A stretch of 21,224 nucleotides of DNA from NCBI GenBank assembly GCA_045590755.1, contig JAZNRP010000037.1:1-21224 (forward strand), in the 5' to 3' direction. This DNA is from SIG565 sp045590755 (GTDB lineage: Bacteria; Bacillota; Clostridia; Oscillospirales; Acutalibacteraceae). A program made the translations under genes and the position numbers. Below are positions 1 through 5,745 of this stretch, piece after piece; position 1 is the first letter of the stretch, and each line of letters begins with the position of its first letter. The notes beneath the pieces were generated by a model. The model was given only the letters and a program-made list of their open reading frames with translations, searched no databases and had not been told where the DNA came from.

Positions 1-662
1 AAGTTGTTATTTCTGCTCCCGCAGGTAACGACCTTCCCACCATCGTTTACAGCGTAAATGAGAACACCCTTACAAAGGATGACACCATCATTTCTGCTGC
101 TTCCTGCACCACCAACTGCCTCGCTCCTATGGCAAAGGCTCTTAACGATTATGCTGCTATCCAAAGCGGTATCATGAGCACAATCCACGCTTACACCGGC
201 GACCAAATGATTCTTGACGGTCCTCACAGAAAGGGTGACCTTCGTCGTGCACGTGCAGGTGCTGCAAACATCGTTCCTAACTCTACAGGTGCTGCTAAGG
301 CTATCGGTCTTGTAATTCCTGAACTCAACGGCAAGCTTATCGGTTCTGCTCAGCGTGTTCCGGTTACAACCGGTTCTACCACAATCCTTACCGCTGTTGT
401 TAAGGGTGCTGATGTAACTAAGGAAGGCATCAACGCTGCTATGAAGGCTGCAGCTTCTGCTTCCTTCGGCTATAACGAAGACCAGATTGTTTCTTCTGAT
501 GTAATCGGTATGAAGTACGGTTCACTCTTCGATGCTACTCAGACAATGGTTGCTAAGATTGCTGATGACCTTTACGAAGTACAGGTTGTTGCTTGGTACG
601 ATAACGAAAACAGCTACACAAGCCAGATGGTTCGTACAATTAAGTACTTTGCTGAAATCTAA
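1..662 (+). CDS. gap: Glyceraldehyde-3-phosphate dehydrogenase, 5'-truncated by the window edge
   Basis: This is the C-terminal two thirds of the cytosolic glycolytic enzyme that oxidises and phosphorylates glyceraldehyde-3-phosphate with NAD+. The reading frame is open from the first base, with full codons from position 3. It encodes the catalytic-cysteine segment SCTTNCLAP around position 110, then the conserved STGAAKAIGLVIPELNGKL and RVPVTTGS stretches and the C-terminal WYDNENSY motif. The stop is at 660-662, where the family normally ends. The ATG at 129 lies inside the catalytic region and is not the true start; that lies upstream of the window. Codon use is noticeably more biased (ctt, gct, ggt, aac, ttc) than in the rest of the window, as expected for a very highly expressed gene. 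A strong terminator follows 16 bases after the stop. Confidence 0.97.
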   Translation, partial: VVISAPAGNDLPTIVYSVNENTLTKDDTIISAASCTTNCLAPMAKALNDYAAIQSGIMSTIHAYTGDQMILDGPHRKGDLRRARAGAANIVPNSTGAAKAIGLVIPELNGKLIGSAQRVPVTTGSTTILTAVVKGADVTKEGINAAMKAAASASFGYNEDQIVSSDVIGMKYGSLFDATQTMVAKIADDLYEVQVVAWYDNENSYTSQMVRTIKYFAEI

Positions 663-678
663 TAATCGCAAAAATTTA

Positions 679-710
679 AACGCCGTGGATTTAATCCACG
701 GCGTTTTTTA
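679..710 (+). terminator. Intrinsic terminator of gap, possibly bidirectional
   Basis: A perfect 12-bp stem (679-690 with 694-705) with a 3-nt loop is followed by a T run through 709. On the minus strand the same stem is followed by an interrupted T-rich stretch, so it may also stop argS transcription, which ends at 722. Confidence 0.9.
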
Positions 711-721
711 TTTGTAAAATT

Positions 722-2413
722 TTACATACTCTCAGGAGCGTCAATTTTAAGCATTGTTAAAATGTTTTTAATAACAATACCTGTATCACGGCAGAGCATA
801 ACGCGGGCTTGCATAAGTCCTTCTTCAATACCGCGTACACGACAGGCATTGTAGAATTTATGGAACTTGGTTGCAAGTTCAGTTACATAGTGTGTCATTT
901 TTGCGGGGTCGTATGTTCTTGCAGCACTCTTAATTTCTTCTGTAAGTGTTGATAAATGCACAATCAAATCGCGTTCTTCTGCACTACTTAAAAGGTTGAG
1001 TTCATCTATAGTCGGCTGTCTTAAAGCAATACCGTCGGCTTCAAGATTACGCAAAATACTGCAAATTCTCGCATACGCATACTGAACATAATATACAGGG
1101 TTTTGGCTCGACTGCTCAACCGCTAAATCCAAATCAAAGTCAAAATGACTGTTAGCTTCACGAAGATTGAAGAAAAATCTTGCCGCATCAATCGGTACTT
1201 CATCTAACAGAGTAACCAAGGTAATGGCTTTACCCGAACGCTTTGAAGCCTTGATAACCTGTCCGTCACGCACTAAGCGCACCATCTGCATTAAAACCAC
1301 ATCCAAGCGGTCTGCTTCTACGCCGAGCGCCGTAAGAGCCGCTTTAAGACGCGGCACATAGCCGTGATGGTCTGCGCCTAAAATATCAATTGCCTTGTCA
1401 AATTTTCTTGTTACAAGCTTGTTGTAGTGGTAGGCAATATCAGGCACTACATAGGTTGGTACACCGTTTGAGCGTACAAGTACAAAGTCATCAGAGCCAA
1501 AATCACTACCCTTAAACCAAAGTGCATCTTCACTTATATATGTGTGACCGCTTTCTTTTAGTAATTCAACAATACGGGTGGCTTCGCCGTTTGCGTGTAA
1601 TGTGCTTTCCTTAAACCAAGTGTCATACTCTATTCTGTATTTAAGAAGGTCATCGTGCAATCCTTGAATGTTTTTCGGAAGCGCAAAATCAACTAAGGCT
1701 TTTCTTCTTTCTTCAATTGATACAGATAAATACTTGTCATTATGTATTTGAGCAAATGCATTAGCATGGGCAATAATGTCGGCACCGTGGTAGGAATCTT
1801 CAGGCATTTCTACACTGTTATCAAAAATCTGCTGATATCTAAGGTCTAACGATAAACCGAATTTATTAATCTGATTTCCCGCATCATTAATATAAAATTC
1901 ACGCTCTACCGAATAGCCTGCCGCTTGAAGTACTGCCGCCAAGCAATCGCCTAAAGCTCCGCCACGGGCATTACCTATATGCATAGGACCTGTGGGATTG
2001 GCAGAAACAAACTCAACAAGAACGCGCTTGTTTTCGCCAAAGTTACTTTTGCCGTAGTCTTCTTTAAGATTGTCAATATCGGCAACAATATCGGAGTAAT
2101 ATTTAGCATTCAGATAAAAGTTAATAAAACCCGGACCCGCAATTTCATATTTTTCAATATAAGTATCATTAAGGTCGGCGTTTTTCATAAGTGTTTCAGC
2201 AATTTTTCTGGGTTGAGAACGGAAGATACGCGCCCAGGACATAGCGGCGTTTACCGCATAATCCCCGTGTTCACGGTTAGCGGGGATTTCTATAATAAAC
2301 GGTGTAAGCTCGGCTTCGGGCAATTCACCCAAAGACACTGATTTGAGAGCCGCATTTATAATACAATTTTTAATTTGTTTTTTAGCAATATTTACAATCT
2401 GTGACACTGTCAT
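722..2413 (-). CDS. argS: Arginyl-tRNA synthetase
   Basis: This class Ia aminoacyl-tRNA synthetase charges tRNA-Arg with arginine using ATP. The 563 residues match the usual family length. The N-terminal Add-1 domain (about 1-110) includes an ANREHGDYA segment. The catalytic Rossmann fold carries the HIGH-type signature in PTGPMHIGNARGG (HIGN at about residues 145-148), a DHHGYV segment, and the KASKRSGKAITL region that stands in for KMSKS in ArgRS. The C-terminal DALR anticodon-binding domain begins near YYVQYAYAR. The start ATG (2413-2411) is preceded by an AGAGG ribosome-binding site and lies inside the 3' end of the DUF1934 gene. The genes overlap by 32 bp (2382-2413), so translation is probably coupled. 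It is the last gene of the murI operon. Confidence 0.97.
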   Translation of the reverse strand: MTVSQIVNIAKKQIKNCIINAALKSVSLGELPEAELTPFIIEIPANREHGDYAVNAAMSWARIFRSQPRKIAETLMKNADLNDTYIEKYEIAGPGFINFYLNAKYYSDIVADIDNLKEDYGKSNFGENKRVLVEFVSANPTGPMHIGNARGGALGDCLAAVLQAAGYSVEREFYINDAGNQINKFGLSLDLRYQQIFDNSVEMPEDSYHGADIIAHANAFAQIHNDKYLSVSIEERRKALVDFALPKNIQGLHDDLLKYRIEYDTWFKESTLHANGEATRIVELLKESGHTYISEDALWFKGSDFGSDDFVLVRSNGVPTYVVPDIAYHYNKLVTRKFDKAIDILGADHHGYVPRLKAALTALGVEADRLDVVLMQMVRLVRDGQVIKASKRSGKAITLVTLLDEVPIDAARFFFNLREANSHFDFDLDLAVEQSSQNPVYYVQYAYARICSILRNLEADGIALRQPTIDELNLLSSAEERDLIVHLSTLTEEIKSAARTYDPAKMTHYVTELATKFHKFYNACRVRGIEEGLMQARVMLCRDTGIVIKNILTMLKIDAPESM

Positions 2414-2828
2414 TAACCTCTTTCACTGATATTTCTACGGTGTTGCGACTTATGAGTCCGTTATCAATATCAACCGTATAACTCATTTTAAGCTCTCCGC
2501 CGTCCGATTTTAAATTATTTTTAATGTATTCTCCAAAAATGCCAATTACAATTTCACCCTGCGGTATAGAGTAAAAGCATTTATTGCGCTTTCCGCTTTC
2601 AATAACCATTTTGCTTTCAATAGCGCCGCTTCGGTTCATTGTTATTCGGTTTTCGTCTGCTTTAAGGGTAGTCTTAACTGTTGAGCCTTCAATGGTCTTG
2701 CTCTCTTCATATGTCAGCATATATTTACCGTCACGCTCTGCCAACTTACCAAGTGTAGTAAATTCTATAACATCGCAGTCTTTTTCATTGCTTTGTGTGC
2801 CCTTAATGTTAATTAAAACATCCTTCAT
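2382..2828 (-). CDS. DUF1934 family (YwiB-like) small beta-barrel protein
   Basis: The gene encodes 148 residues with no signal peptide or membrane segment. The pattern of alternating short beta strands, the opening MKDVLINIKGTQ, the middle LTYEESKTIEGSTVKTTL and the late LKMSYTVDI are typical of the DUF1934/YwiB family, a calycin-like barrel of unknown biochemical function. In Bacillus subtilis ywiB also sits beside argS, so the neighbourhood supports the call. Its ATG overlaps the murI stop in an ATGA arrangement (2825-2828), and its tail overlaps the start of argS by 32 bp, so it is the middle gene of a tightly coupled three-gene operon. The C-terminus ends in an unusual CKYC tail encoded inside the argS overlap; this may have no function. 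Confidence 0.85.
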   Translation of the reverse strand: MKDVLINIKGTQSNEKDCDVIEFTTLGKLAERDGKYMLTYEESKTIEGSTVKTTLKADENRITMNRSGAIESKMVIESGKRNKCFYSIPQGEIVIGIFGEYIKNNLKSDGGELKMSYTVDIDNGLISRNTVEISVKEVNDSVTDCKYC

Positions 2829-3643
2829 ATTTTTTCAATATCCACCTGTTCTGCATTGCTGCCATTGATTTTTTCACCCAAAAGGATTTCGGCCGTTTTT
2901 TCAAAAGAATTTGTCATATCACTGACAAAAAACTTATTAACACCCTTATTATTATCTTCATTTAAAAGATTATTATTTGTAAGGTAGTCCTTTACGGCAT
3001 CTGCCGTTGCCGTGCCCATATTAATAAGTGTAACATTATCTCCCATAATTTCACTTATAACATCAGATAAAATAGGGTAGTGGGTGCAACCTAAAATTAG
3101 CGTATCAACATTTGCTTTTTTAAGCGGCTCAAGATAGATTTTTGCAGTTTCATAGACTGCGCCGTTTTCAGAACTTACCCAACCTTCTTCAACAAGCGGT
3201 ACAAACAAAGCACAGCTGACTTCGGTTACATCAATATCAGGACTAAGCTTTAATAATTGACGCTTGTGTTCTCCACAACTGATGGTTGCAGGTGTGCCAA
3301 TCACACCTATTTTTCTGTTTTTAGTTGCATTGATAGCAGCCTTAGCCGCATAAGATATAACTTCAAAAAAAGGGACAGGCAAATCGTTGCCCGTATCAGC
3401 GGCTACGGCACTTACTGTACCACAAGCGGCAATAATAATTTTAACATCATTCTGTAATAAAAATTTTTCATCCTGAACGGCATATTTTTTAATAGTTTCG
3501 TAGCTTCTGGTGCCGTAGGGGACACGCCCTGTATCACCAAAATATACTATGTTTTCGTTTGGGAGTTTTTTGGCAATTTCTTTCATAACGGTCAATCCGC
3601 CAAGTCCAGAATCAAAAATACCAATGGGTCGTAAGTCTGCCAT
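2825..3643 (-). CDS. murI: Glutamate racemase
   Basis: This cytosolic, cofactor-independent racemase converts L-glutamate to D-glutamate for peptidoglycan precursor synthesis. Numbered from the chosen start, the first catalytic region is IGIFDSGLGGLTV (Asp11-Ser12), the first catalytic cysteine is Cys74 in IAACGTVSA, and the second is Cys186 in LILGCTHYP. The common ACNTA-type motif reads ACGTV here, a variant I associate with clostridial members. I chose the ATG at 3643-3641 because a clear AGGAG lies 9 nt upstream (3653-3657). The in-frame ATG at 3667 would add eight residues and has no ribosome-binding site. Length (272 residues) fits the family. It heads the murI-DUF1934-argS operon and is divergent from the tRNA genes. 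Confidence 0.95.
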   Translation of the reverse strand: MADLRPIGIFDSGLGGLTVMKEIAKKLPNENIVYFGDTGRVPYGTRSYETIKKYAVQDEKFLLQNDVKIIIAACGTVSAVAADTGNDLPVPFFEVISYAAKAAINATKNRKIGVIGTPATISCGEHKRQLLKLSPDIDVTEVSCALFVPLVEEGWVSSENGAVYETAKIYLEPLKKANVDTLILGCTHYPILSDVISEIMGDNVTLINMGTATADAVKDYLTNNNLLNEDNNKGVNKFFVSDMTNSFEKTAEILLGEKINGSNAEQVDIEKI

Positions 3644-3680
3644 TAATAAAATCTCCTTTCTAAACATATAAATACACTTT

Positions 3681-3709
3681 ATAATAACATATTTATATAT
3701 TTACTGCAA
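3681..3709 (-). promoter_or_regulatory. Sigma-A type promoter of the murI-DUF1934-argS operon
   Basis: Read on the minus strand, a TTGCAG -35 box (3709-3704) and a TATTAT -10 box (3686-3681) are 17 nt apart, with a TG extension before the -10. It lies about 40 nt upstream of the murI start. Confidence 0.6.
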
Positions 3710-3741
3710 CTAATTTATTAAGAAAAAACAAAAATATTGTA

Positions 3742-3769
3742 TTGACAAAGCAAGAAAATATGGTATAAT
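3742..3769 (+). promoter_or_regulatory. Strong sigma-A promoter of the tRNA pair
   Basis: A perfect TTGACA (3742-3747) and a perfect TATAAT (3764-3769) are separated by 16 nt, with an extended TGG just before the -10. The first tRNA begins 16 nt downstream. This is the strongest promoter in the window, as expected for a stable-RNA gene, and it is divergent from the murI promoter. Confidence 0.85.
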
Positions 3770-3784
3770 TATTCTTGCTGACAC

Positions 3785-3861
3785 GGACCAGTAGCTCAGT
3801 TGGTTAGAGCAACCGGCTCATAACCGGTCGGTCCGGGGTTCGAGTCCCTGCTGGTCCACCA
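3785..3861 (+). tRNA. tRNA with CAU anticodon, probably tRNA-Ile2 (lysidine-modified), alternatively elongator tRNA-Met
   Basis: A complete 77-nt cloverleaf with encoded CCA. The acceptor arms GGACCAG (3785-3791) and CTGGTCC (3851-3857) pair perfectly, the anticodon stem is ACCGG/CCGGT, and the loop CTCATAA gives anticodon CAU. The non-initiator acceptor (a paired G1-C72) excludes tRNA-fMet. The C4-G69 and C5-G68 pairs are, as I recall, the acceptor features by which TilS recognises tRNA-Ile2 in E. coli, which tips me towards Ile2. A dedicated classifier would be needed to be sure. Confidence 0.9.
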
Positions 3862-3880
3862 GTGTTAGCGTATAGATATT
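3848..3880 (+). repeat. Direct repeat copy 1, covering the 3' end of the CAU tRNA
   Basis: A 33-bp stretch starting in the T-arm/acceptor of the tRNA and running past CCA is repeated at 4007-4039 with 32 of 33 bases identical. Copy 1 is part of the intact tRNA. Confidence 0.9.
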
Positions 3881-4006
3881 TATACAGTGTTCAGTGTAAA
3901 TCTCTGTTGCATTGAGTGTCACGCATCAAACTTCGCGTTAGCTCGTTTTCTGCGGCAGGGACATTCGTGTGAAAAAAGTTTTACCGGAACCTTTTTCAAG
4001 ACGAAA
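3881..4006 (+). other. 126-bp segment bracketed by duplicated tRNA 3' ends
   Basis: No open reading frame of note is present. It contains an imperfect hairpin (about 3971-3998) with complementary GAAAAA/TTTTTC arms. Because it sits between two copies of the tRNA 3' end, it could be the residue of an element integrated at the tRNA, or sequence left after loss of most of a second tRNA copy. I see nothing that identifies it further. Confidence 0.5.
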
Positions 4007-4039
4007 CTGCTGGTCCACCAGTGTTAGCGTATAAATATT
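4007..4039 (+). repeat. Direct repeat copy 2, orphan tRNA 3' end
   Basis: This repeats 3848-3880 (one G-to-A difference near its 3' end) but has no tRNA body in front of it. It carries the acceptor 3' strand and CCA only, so it is a fragment and not a functional tRNA. The arrangement is that of an attachment-site duplication or a partial tandem duplication with an offset of 159 bp. Confidence 0.85.
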
Positions 4040-4050
4040 GGTACATATTT

Positions 4051-4126
4051 AGGGGTATAGCTCAGTTGGTAGAGCAGCGGTCTCCAAAACCGCGTGCCGA
4101 GGGTTCAAGTCCTTCTGCCCCTGCCA
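4051..4126 (+). tRNA. tRNA-Trp (CCA anticodon)
   Basis: A complete 76-nt cloverleaf. The acceptor arms AGGGGTA (4051-4057) and TGCCCCT (4116-4122) pair with one U-G wobble, the anticodon stem is GCGGT/ACCGC, and the loop CTCCAAA gives anticodon CCA. The discriminator is G and the 3' CCA is encoded. No separate promoter is evident in the 189-nt gap, so it is probably cotranscribed with the upstream CAU tRNA and matured from a common precursor. Confidence 0.95.
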
Positions 4127-4169
4127 AAACAAAAACACCACCAACGGGTGGTGTTTTTGTTTTGTTTTA
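4126..4169 (+). terminator. Intrinsic terminator of the tRNA pair
   Basis: A perfect 17-bp stem (4126-4142 with 4147-4163) closes an AACG loop. The 3' arm is T-rich and runs on into TTTT. It starts at the terminal A of the tRNA-Trp CCA, so there is no spacer between tRNA and terminator. Confidence 0.9.
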
Positions 4170-4215
4170 GACAGTGGAAGAACTTGAACACCAAGGGGGG
4201 TAAGGAGCGTAAAGA

Positions 4216-4269
4216 AAACAGTCCGGTGGACTGTTTATGTAATAAAAATATCACTGTGCCGTAGGCACA
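4216..4269. repeat. Two small perfect hairpins with 3-nt loops
   Basis: The first is a 9-bp stem (4216-4224 with 4228-4236, loop GGT) and the second a 6-bp stem (4255-4260 with 4264-4269, loop GTA). Neither is followed by a T run. They lie in a gene-free stretch between the tRNA terminator and the riboswitch promoter. Their role is unknown; they may be remnants of short palindromic repeats. Confidence 0.6.
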
Positions 4270-4321
4270 ATGTCACTAAATATGTAGAAGTTCGAATACA
4301 TAGTTAAAATATTTAATAATG

Positions 4322-4350
4322 TTGCAAAAAATAATTTTAAGTGTTATAAT
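4322..4350 (+). promoter_or_regulatory. Sigma-A promoter for the riboswitch-controlled vitamin-uptake genes
   Basis: TTGCAA (4322-4327) and a perfect TATAAT (4345-4350) are 17 nt apart. Transcription should begin near 4357, just before the structured leader. Confidence 0.75.
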
Positions 4351-4364
4351 ACCCTTAACAAAAG

Positions 4365-4530
4365 AATAAACACAGTTCATCTTTAAGGCCTTCATTGCCT
4401 TTGGTTGTCGGGAGTATTTATTACTTTCGGGGATAAGGAAATTGCAGTGAGATTCTGCAGCAACAGCCATTACCGTATCTCTTTTGCTTGTAGCATAAGT
4501 CAAGTCGGAATGCTTATCGTTCTGTGCTAT
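4365..4530 (+). promoter_or_regulatory. Probable cobalamin riboswitch
   Basis: The 320-nt leader between promoter and first gene contains a block that resembles the cobalamin riboswitch core. GGAA at 4437-4440 is followed by a GCAGTGAGATTCTGC segment, then AGCAACAGCC and TTACCGTA (about 4444-4477), where the family has GGTG..AATCC, C.G.CC and ACTGT-type elements. A 3' B12-box-like AGTCGGAATGC lies at 4503-4513. The short complementary strands CACAG (4371-4375) and CTGTG (4522-4526) can close the aptamer as P1. The downstream genes (DUF4430 lipoprotein, S component) fit vitamin uptake. In this class, B12 binding normally reduces expression. I cannot run a covariance model, and several core positions differ from the consensus I remember, so the class is likely but not certain. 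Confidence 0.65.
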
Positions 4531-4571
4531 GTAAAAGTCTCTTGGGCAAGGTGGGGAGATATTGCAATGAT

Positions 4572-4599
4572 AAAGGATAGAGTGACTGTATCCTTTTTT
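4572..4599 (+). terminator. Leader terminator 1 of the riboswitch expression platform
   Basis: An 8-bp stem AAAGGATA (4572-4579) with TATCCTTT (4589-4596) has a 9-nt loop and runs into further T residues. It lies 75 nt before the start codon, after the aptamer, where a ligand-controlled transcription terminator is expected. Confidence 0.7.
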
Positions 4600-4610
4600 C
4601 TGTATATTCC

Positions 4611-4634
4611 GCACCCACTAAGAAGGGTGCTTTT
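4611..4634 (+). terminator. Leader terminator-like hairpin 2
   Basis: A GC-rich 6-bp stem GCACCC (4611-4616) with GGGTGC (4625-4630) is followed by TTTTATTTTAT. It is a second, weaker terminator candidate 12 nt after the first. The two may act in series. Confidence 0.6.
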
Positions 4635-4639
4635 ATTTT

Positions 4640-4664
4640 ATCCTTTTGGCAAATATGAAAGGAT
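4640..4664 (+). promoter_or_regulatory. Shine-Dalgarno of the DUF4430 gene and its possible sequestering stem
   Basis: The ribosome-binding site AAAGGAT (4658-4664) is the exact complement of ATCCTTT at 4640-4646, so a 7-bp stem with an 11-nt loop could hide it. The same two heptamers also form terminator 1, which allows alternative pairings. Confidence 0.5.
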
Positions 4665-4673
4665 GTTTTAATT

Positions 4674-5102
4674 ATGAAAAAAACAATTAAATCAGCATTA
4701 GTAATTTTCTTATCGGTGATTTGTGTTCTCTGCTTGGTTTCGTGCAAAAATACAAATAACAAACCATCACTTTGGGGTTCTGCTGTATATACAGAAGATA
4801 CCGAATTCGGCACAGGTGCTACAACCGTTAAGGTAGAGGTAAAGGCAGAAGATAAGTCAGTTACATTTACTGTAAAAACCGACAAAACGGTATTAGGGGA
4901 AGCGTTATTAGAACACAAGCTTATAGCTGGTGAACAAGGTGACTATGGCCTTTACATAAAATCCGTTAACGGAATTGTTGCGGATTATGATGTGAATCAG
5001 AGCTACTGGGCGTTTTATAAAAACGGCGAATATATGATGACGGGTGTTGACACCACCAAAATAGCAAATGGGGAGCATTACGAGCTTGTTTATACGAAAT
5101 AA
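4674..5102 (+). CDS. DUF4430 lipoprotein, putative extracellular cobalamin-binding protein
   Basis: A 142-residue surface lipoprotein. It has a basic N-terminus, a hydrophobic segment (about 8-22) and a lipobox LVSC with the lipidated cysteine at residue 24. The mature part is one beta-rich DUF4430 domain with strand pairs VKVEVKAEDKSVTFTVKT and a closing YWAFYKNGEYMMTGVDTT followed by NGEHYELVY. DUF4430 belongs to the fold of the C-terminal domain of transcobalamin and intrinsic factor, so a B12 (or corrinoid) binding role is plausible; that is inference. The gene follows a probable cobalamin riboswitch and is overlapped by the S-component gene, so the pair could work as an external binder feeding an ECF transporter. 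The ATG has AAAGGA 9 nt upstream. Confidence 0.8.
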   Translation: MKKTIKSALVIFLSVICVLCLVSCKNTNNKPSLWGSAVYTEDTEFGTGATTVKVEVKAEDKSVTFTVKTDKTVLGEALLEHKLIAGEQGDYGLYIKSVNGIVADYDVNQSYWAFYKNGEYMMTGVDTTKIANGEHYELVYTK

Positions 5103-5646
5103 CAACTATAAACATACCGAAAATCGACCCATACTAACTGTGTGGGAAATGTGTTTGTTTGCTATATTCGGCACATTGATGTTTGCTTCAAAAGTTATTA
5201 TGGAAGTATTGCCAAACATACATTTGCTCGGGATGTTTACGATGATTTTTACCGTCACCTTTCGTAAAAAGGCTTTAATACCCATTTATGTCTATGTATT
5301 TATAAACGGCTTATATTCAGGCTTTAGCTTGTGGTGGATTCCGTATCTCTATATATGGACTACGCTTTTTGGAATAACAATGCTCATTCCACAAAAATTA
5401 TCTGAGAAGGTGCTATGCATTATTTATCCGATAGTCTGTAGTATACACGGCTTTGCCTTCGGAATATTATATGCACCCTCACAGGCACTTTTATTTGGCC
5501 TTGATTTTGAGCAGATGATTGCTTGGATTATTGCGGGTTTCCCGTTTGATATTATTCACGGAATCAGTAATTTCTTTGTTGGGATGTTGGTTTTACCCAT
5601 ATCAAAGCTACTAAAAAAAGCACTAAAAAGACCTTACAGTGAATAA
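5068..5646 (+). CDS. ECF-transporter S component-like membrane protein, putative cobalamin specificity subunit
   Basis: A strongly hydrophobic protein of at most 192 residues with about five or six membrane segments: MCLFAIFGTLMFASKVIM, LLGMFTMIFTVTF, LIPIYVYVFINGLYSGF, LYIWTTLFGITMLIP, VLCIIYPIVCSIHGFAFG and a C-terminal FFVGMLVLPISKLL. Size and topology fit the substrate-binding S subunit of energy-coupling factor transporters. No ECF ATPase or T subunit is nearby, so it would share a module encoded elsewhere (group II type). Riboswitch and DUF4430 context suggest cobalamin or a precursor, as with the CbrT family; a different vitamin cannot be excluded. The start is uncertain. ATG 5068 overlaps the upstream gene by 35 bp and lacks a ribosome-binding site, while TTG 5086 has GGGGAG upstream. 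Confidence 0.72.
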   Translation: MGSITSLFIRNNNYKHTENRPILTVWEMCLFAIFGTLMFASKVIMEVLPNIHLLGMFTMIFTVTFRKKALIPIYVYVFINGLYSGFSLWWIPYLYIWTTLFGITMLIPQKLSEKVLCIIYPIVCSIHGFAFGILYAPSQALLFGLDFEQMIAWIIAGFPFDIIHGISNFFVGMLVLPISKLLKKALKRPYSE

Positions 5647-5691
5647 TGTAAATTGGTATTTGAATTGCAAAATATTTTCGAATTTTTTTGG

Positions 5692-5720
5692 TTGTTAGAA
5701 ACGCTTTGTTGTGTTATAAT
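5692..5720 (+). promoter_or_regulatory. Promoter of the branching-enzyme gene
   Basis: TTGTTA (5692-5697) and a perfect TATAAT (5715-5720) are 17 nt apart, with an extended TGT before the -10. The start codon is 26 nt downstream, after an AAAGGATGGG ribosome-binding site. Confidence 0.75.
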
Positions 5721-5745
5721 ATACTAGAAAGGATGGGTAATATTT

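Noticed and set aside
2825..3643. Inactive glutamate racemase because the ACNTA motif reads ACGTV
   Set aside because: Both catalytic cysteines and the surrounding motifs are intact, and I recall this variant in active clostridial family members, so there is no reason to call it dead.
3785..3861. Initiator tRNA-fMet for the CAU tRNA
   Set aside because: The first acceptor pair is a normal G-C, whereas bacterial initiator tRNAs have an unpaired position 1-72.
4405..4671. Plus-strand open frame through the leader
   Set aside because: It translates the riboswitch core and both terminator hairpins, and shows no coding-like features.
4276..4918. Overlapping minus-strand open frames (4276-4614 and 4514-4918)
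   Set aside because: They lie antisense to the riboswitch leader and the DUF4430 gene, have no ribosome-binding sites and read through terminator hairpins. The plus-strand features explain the sequence better.
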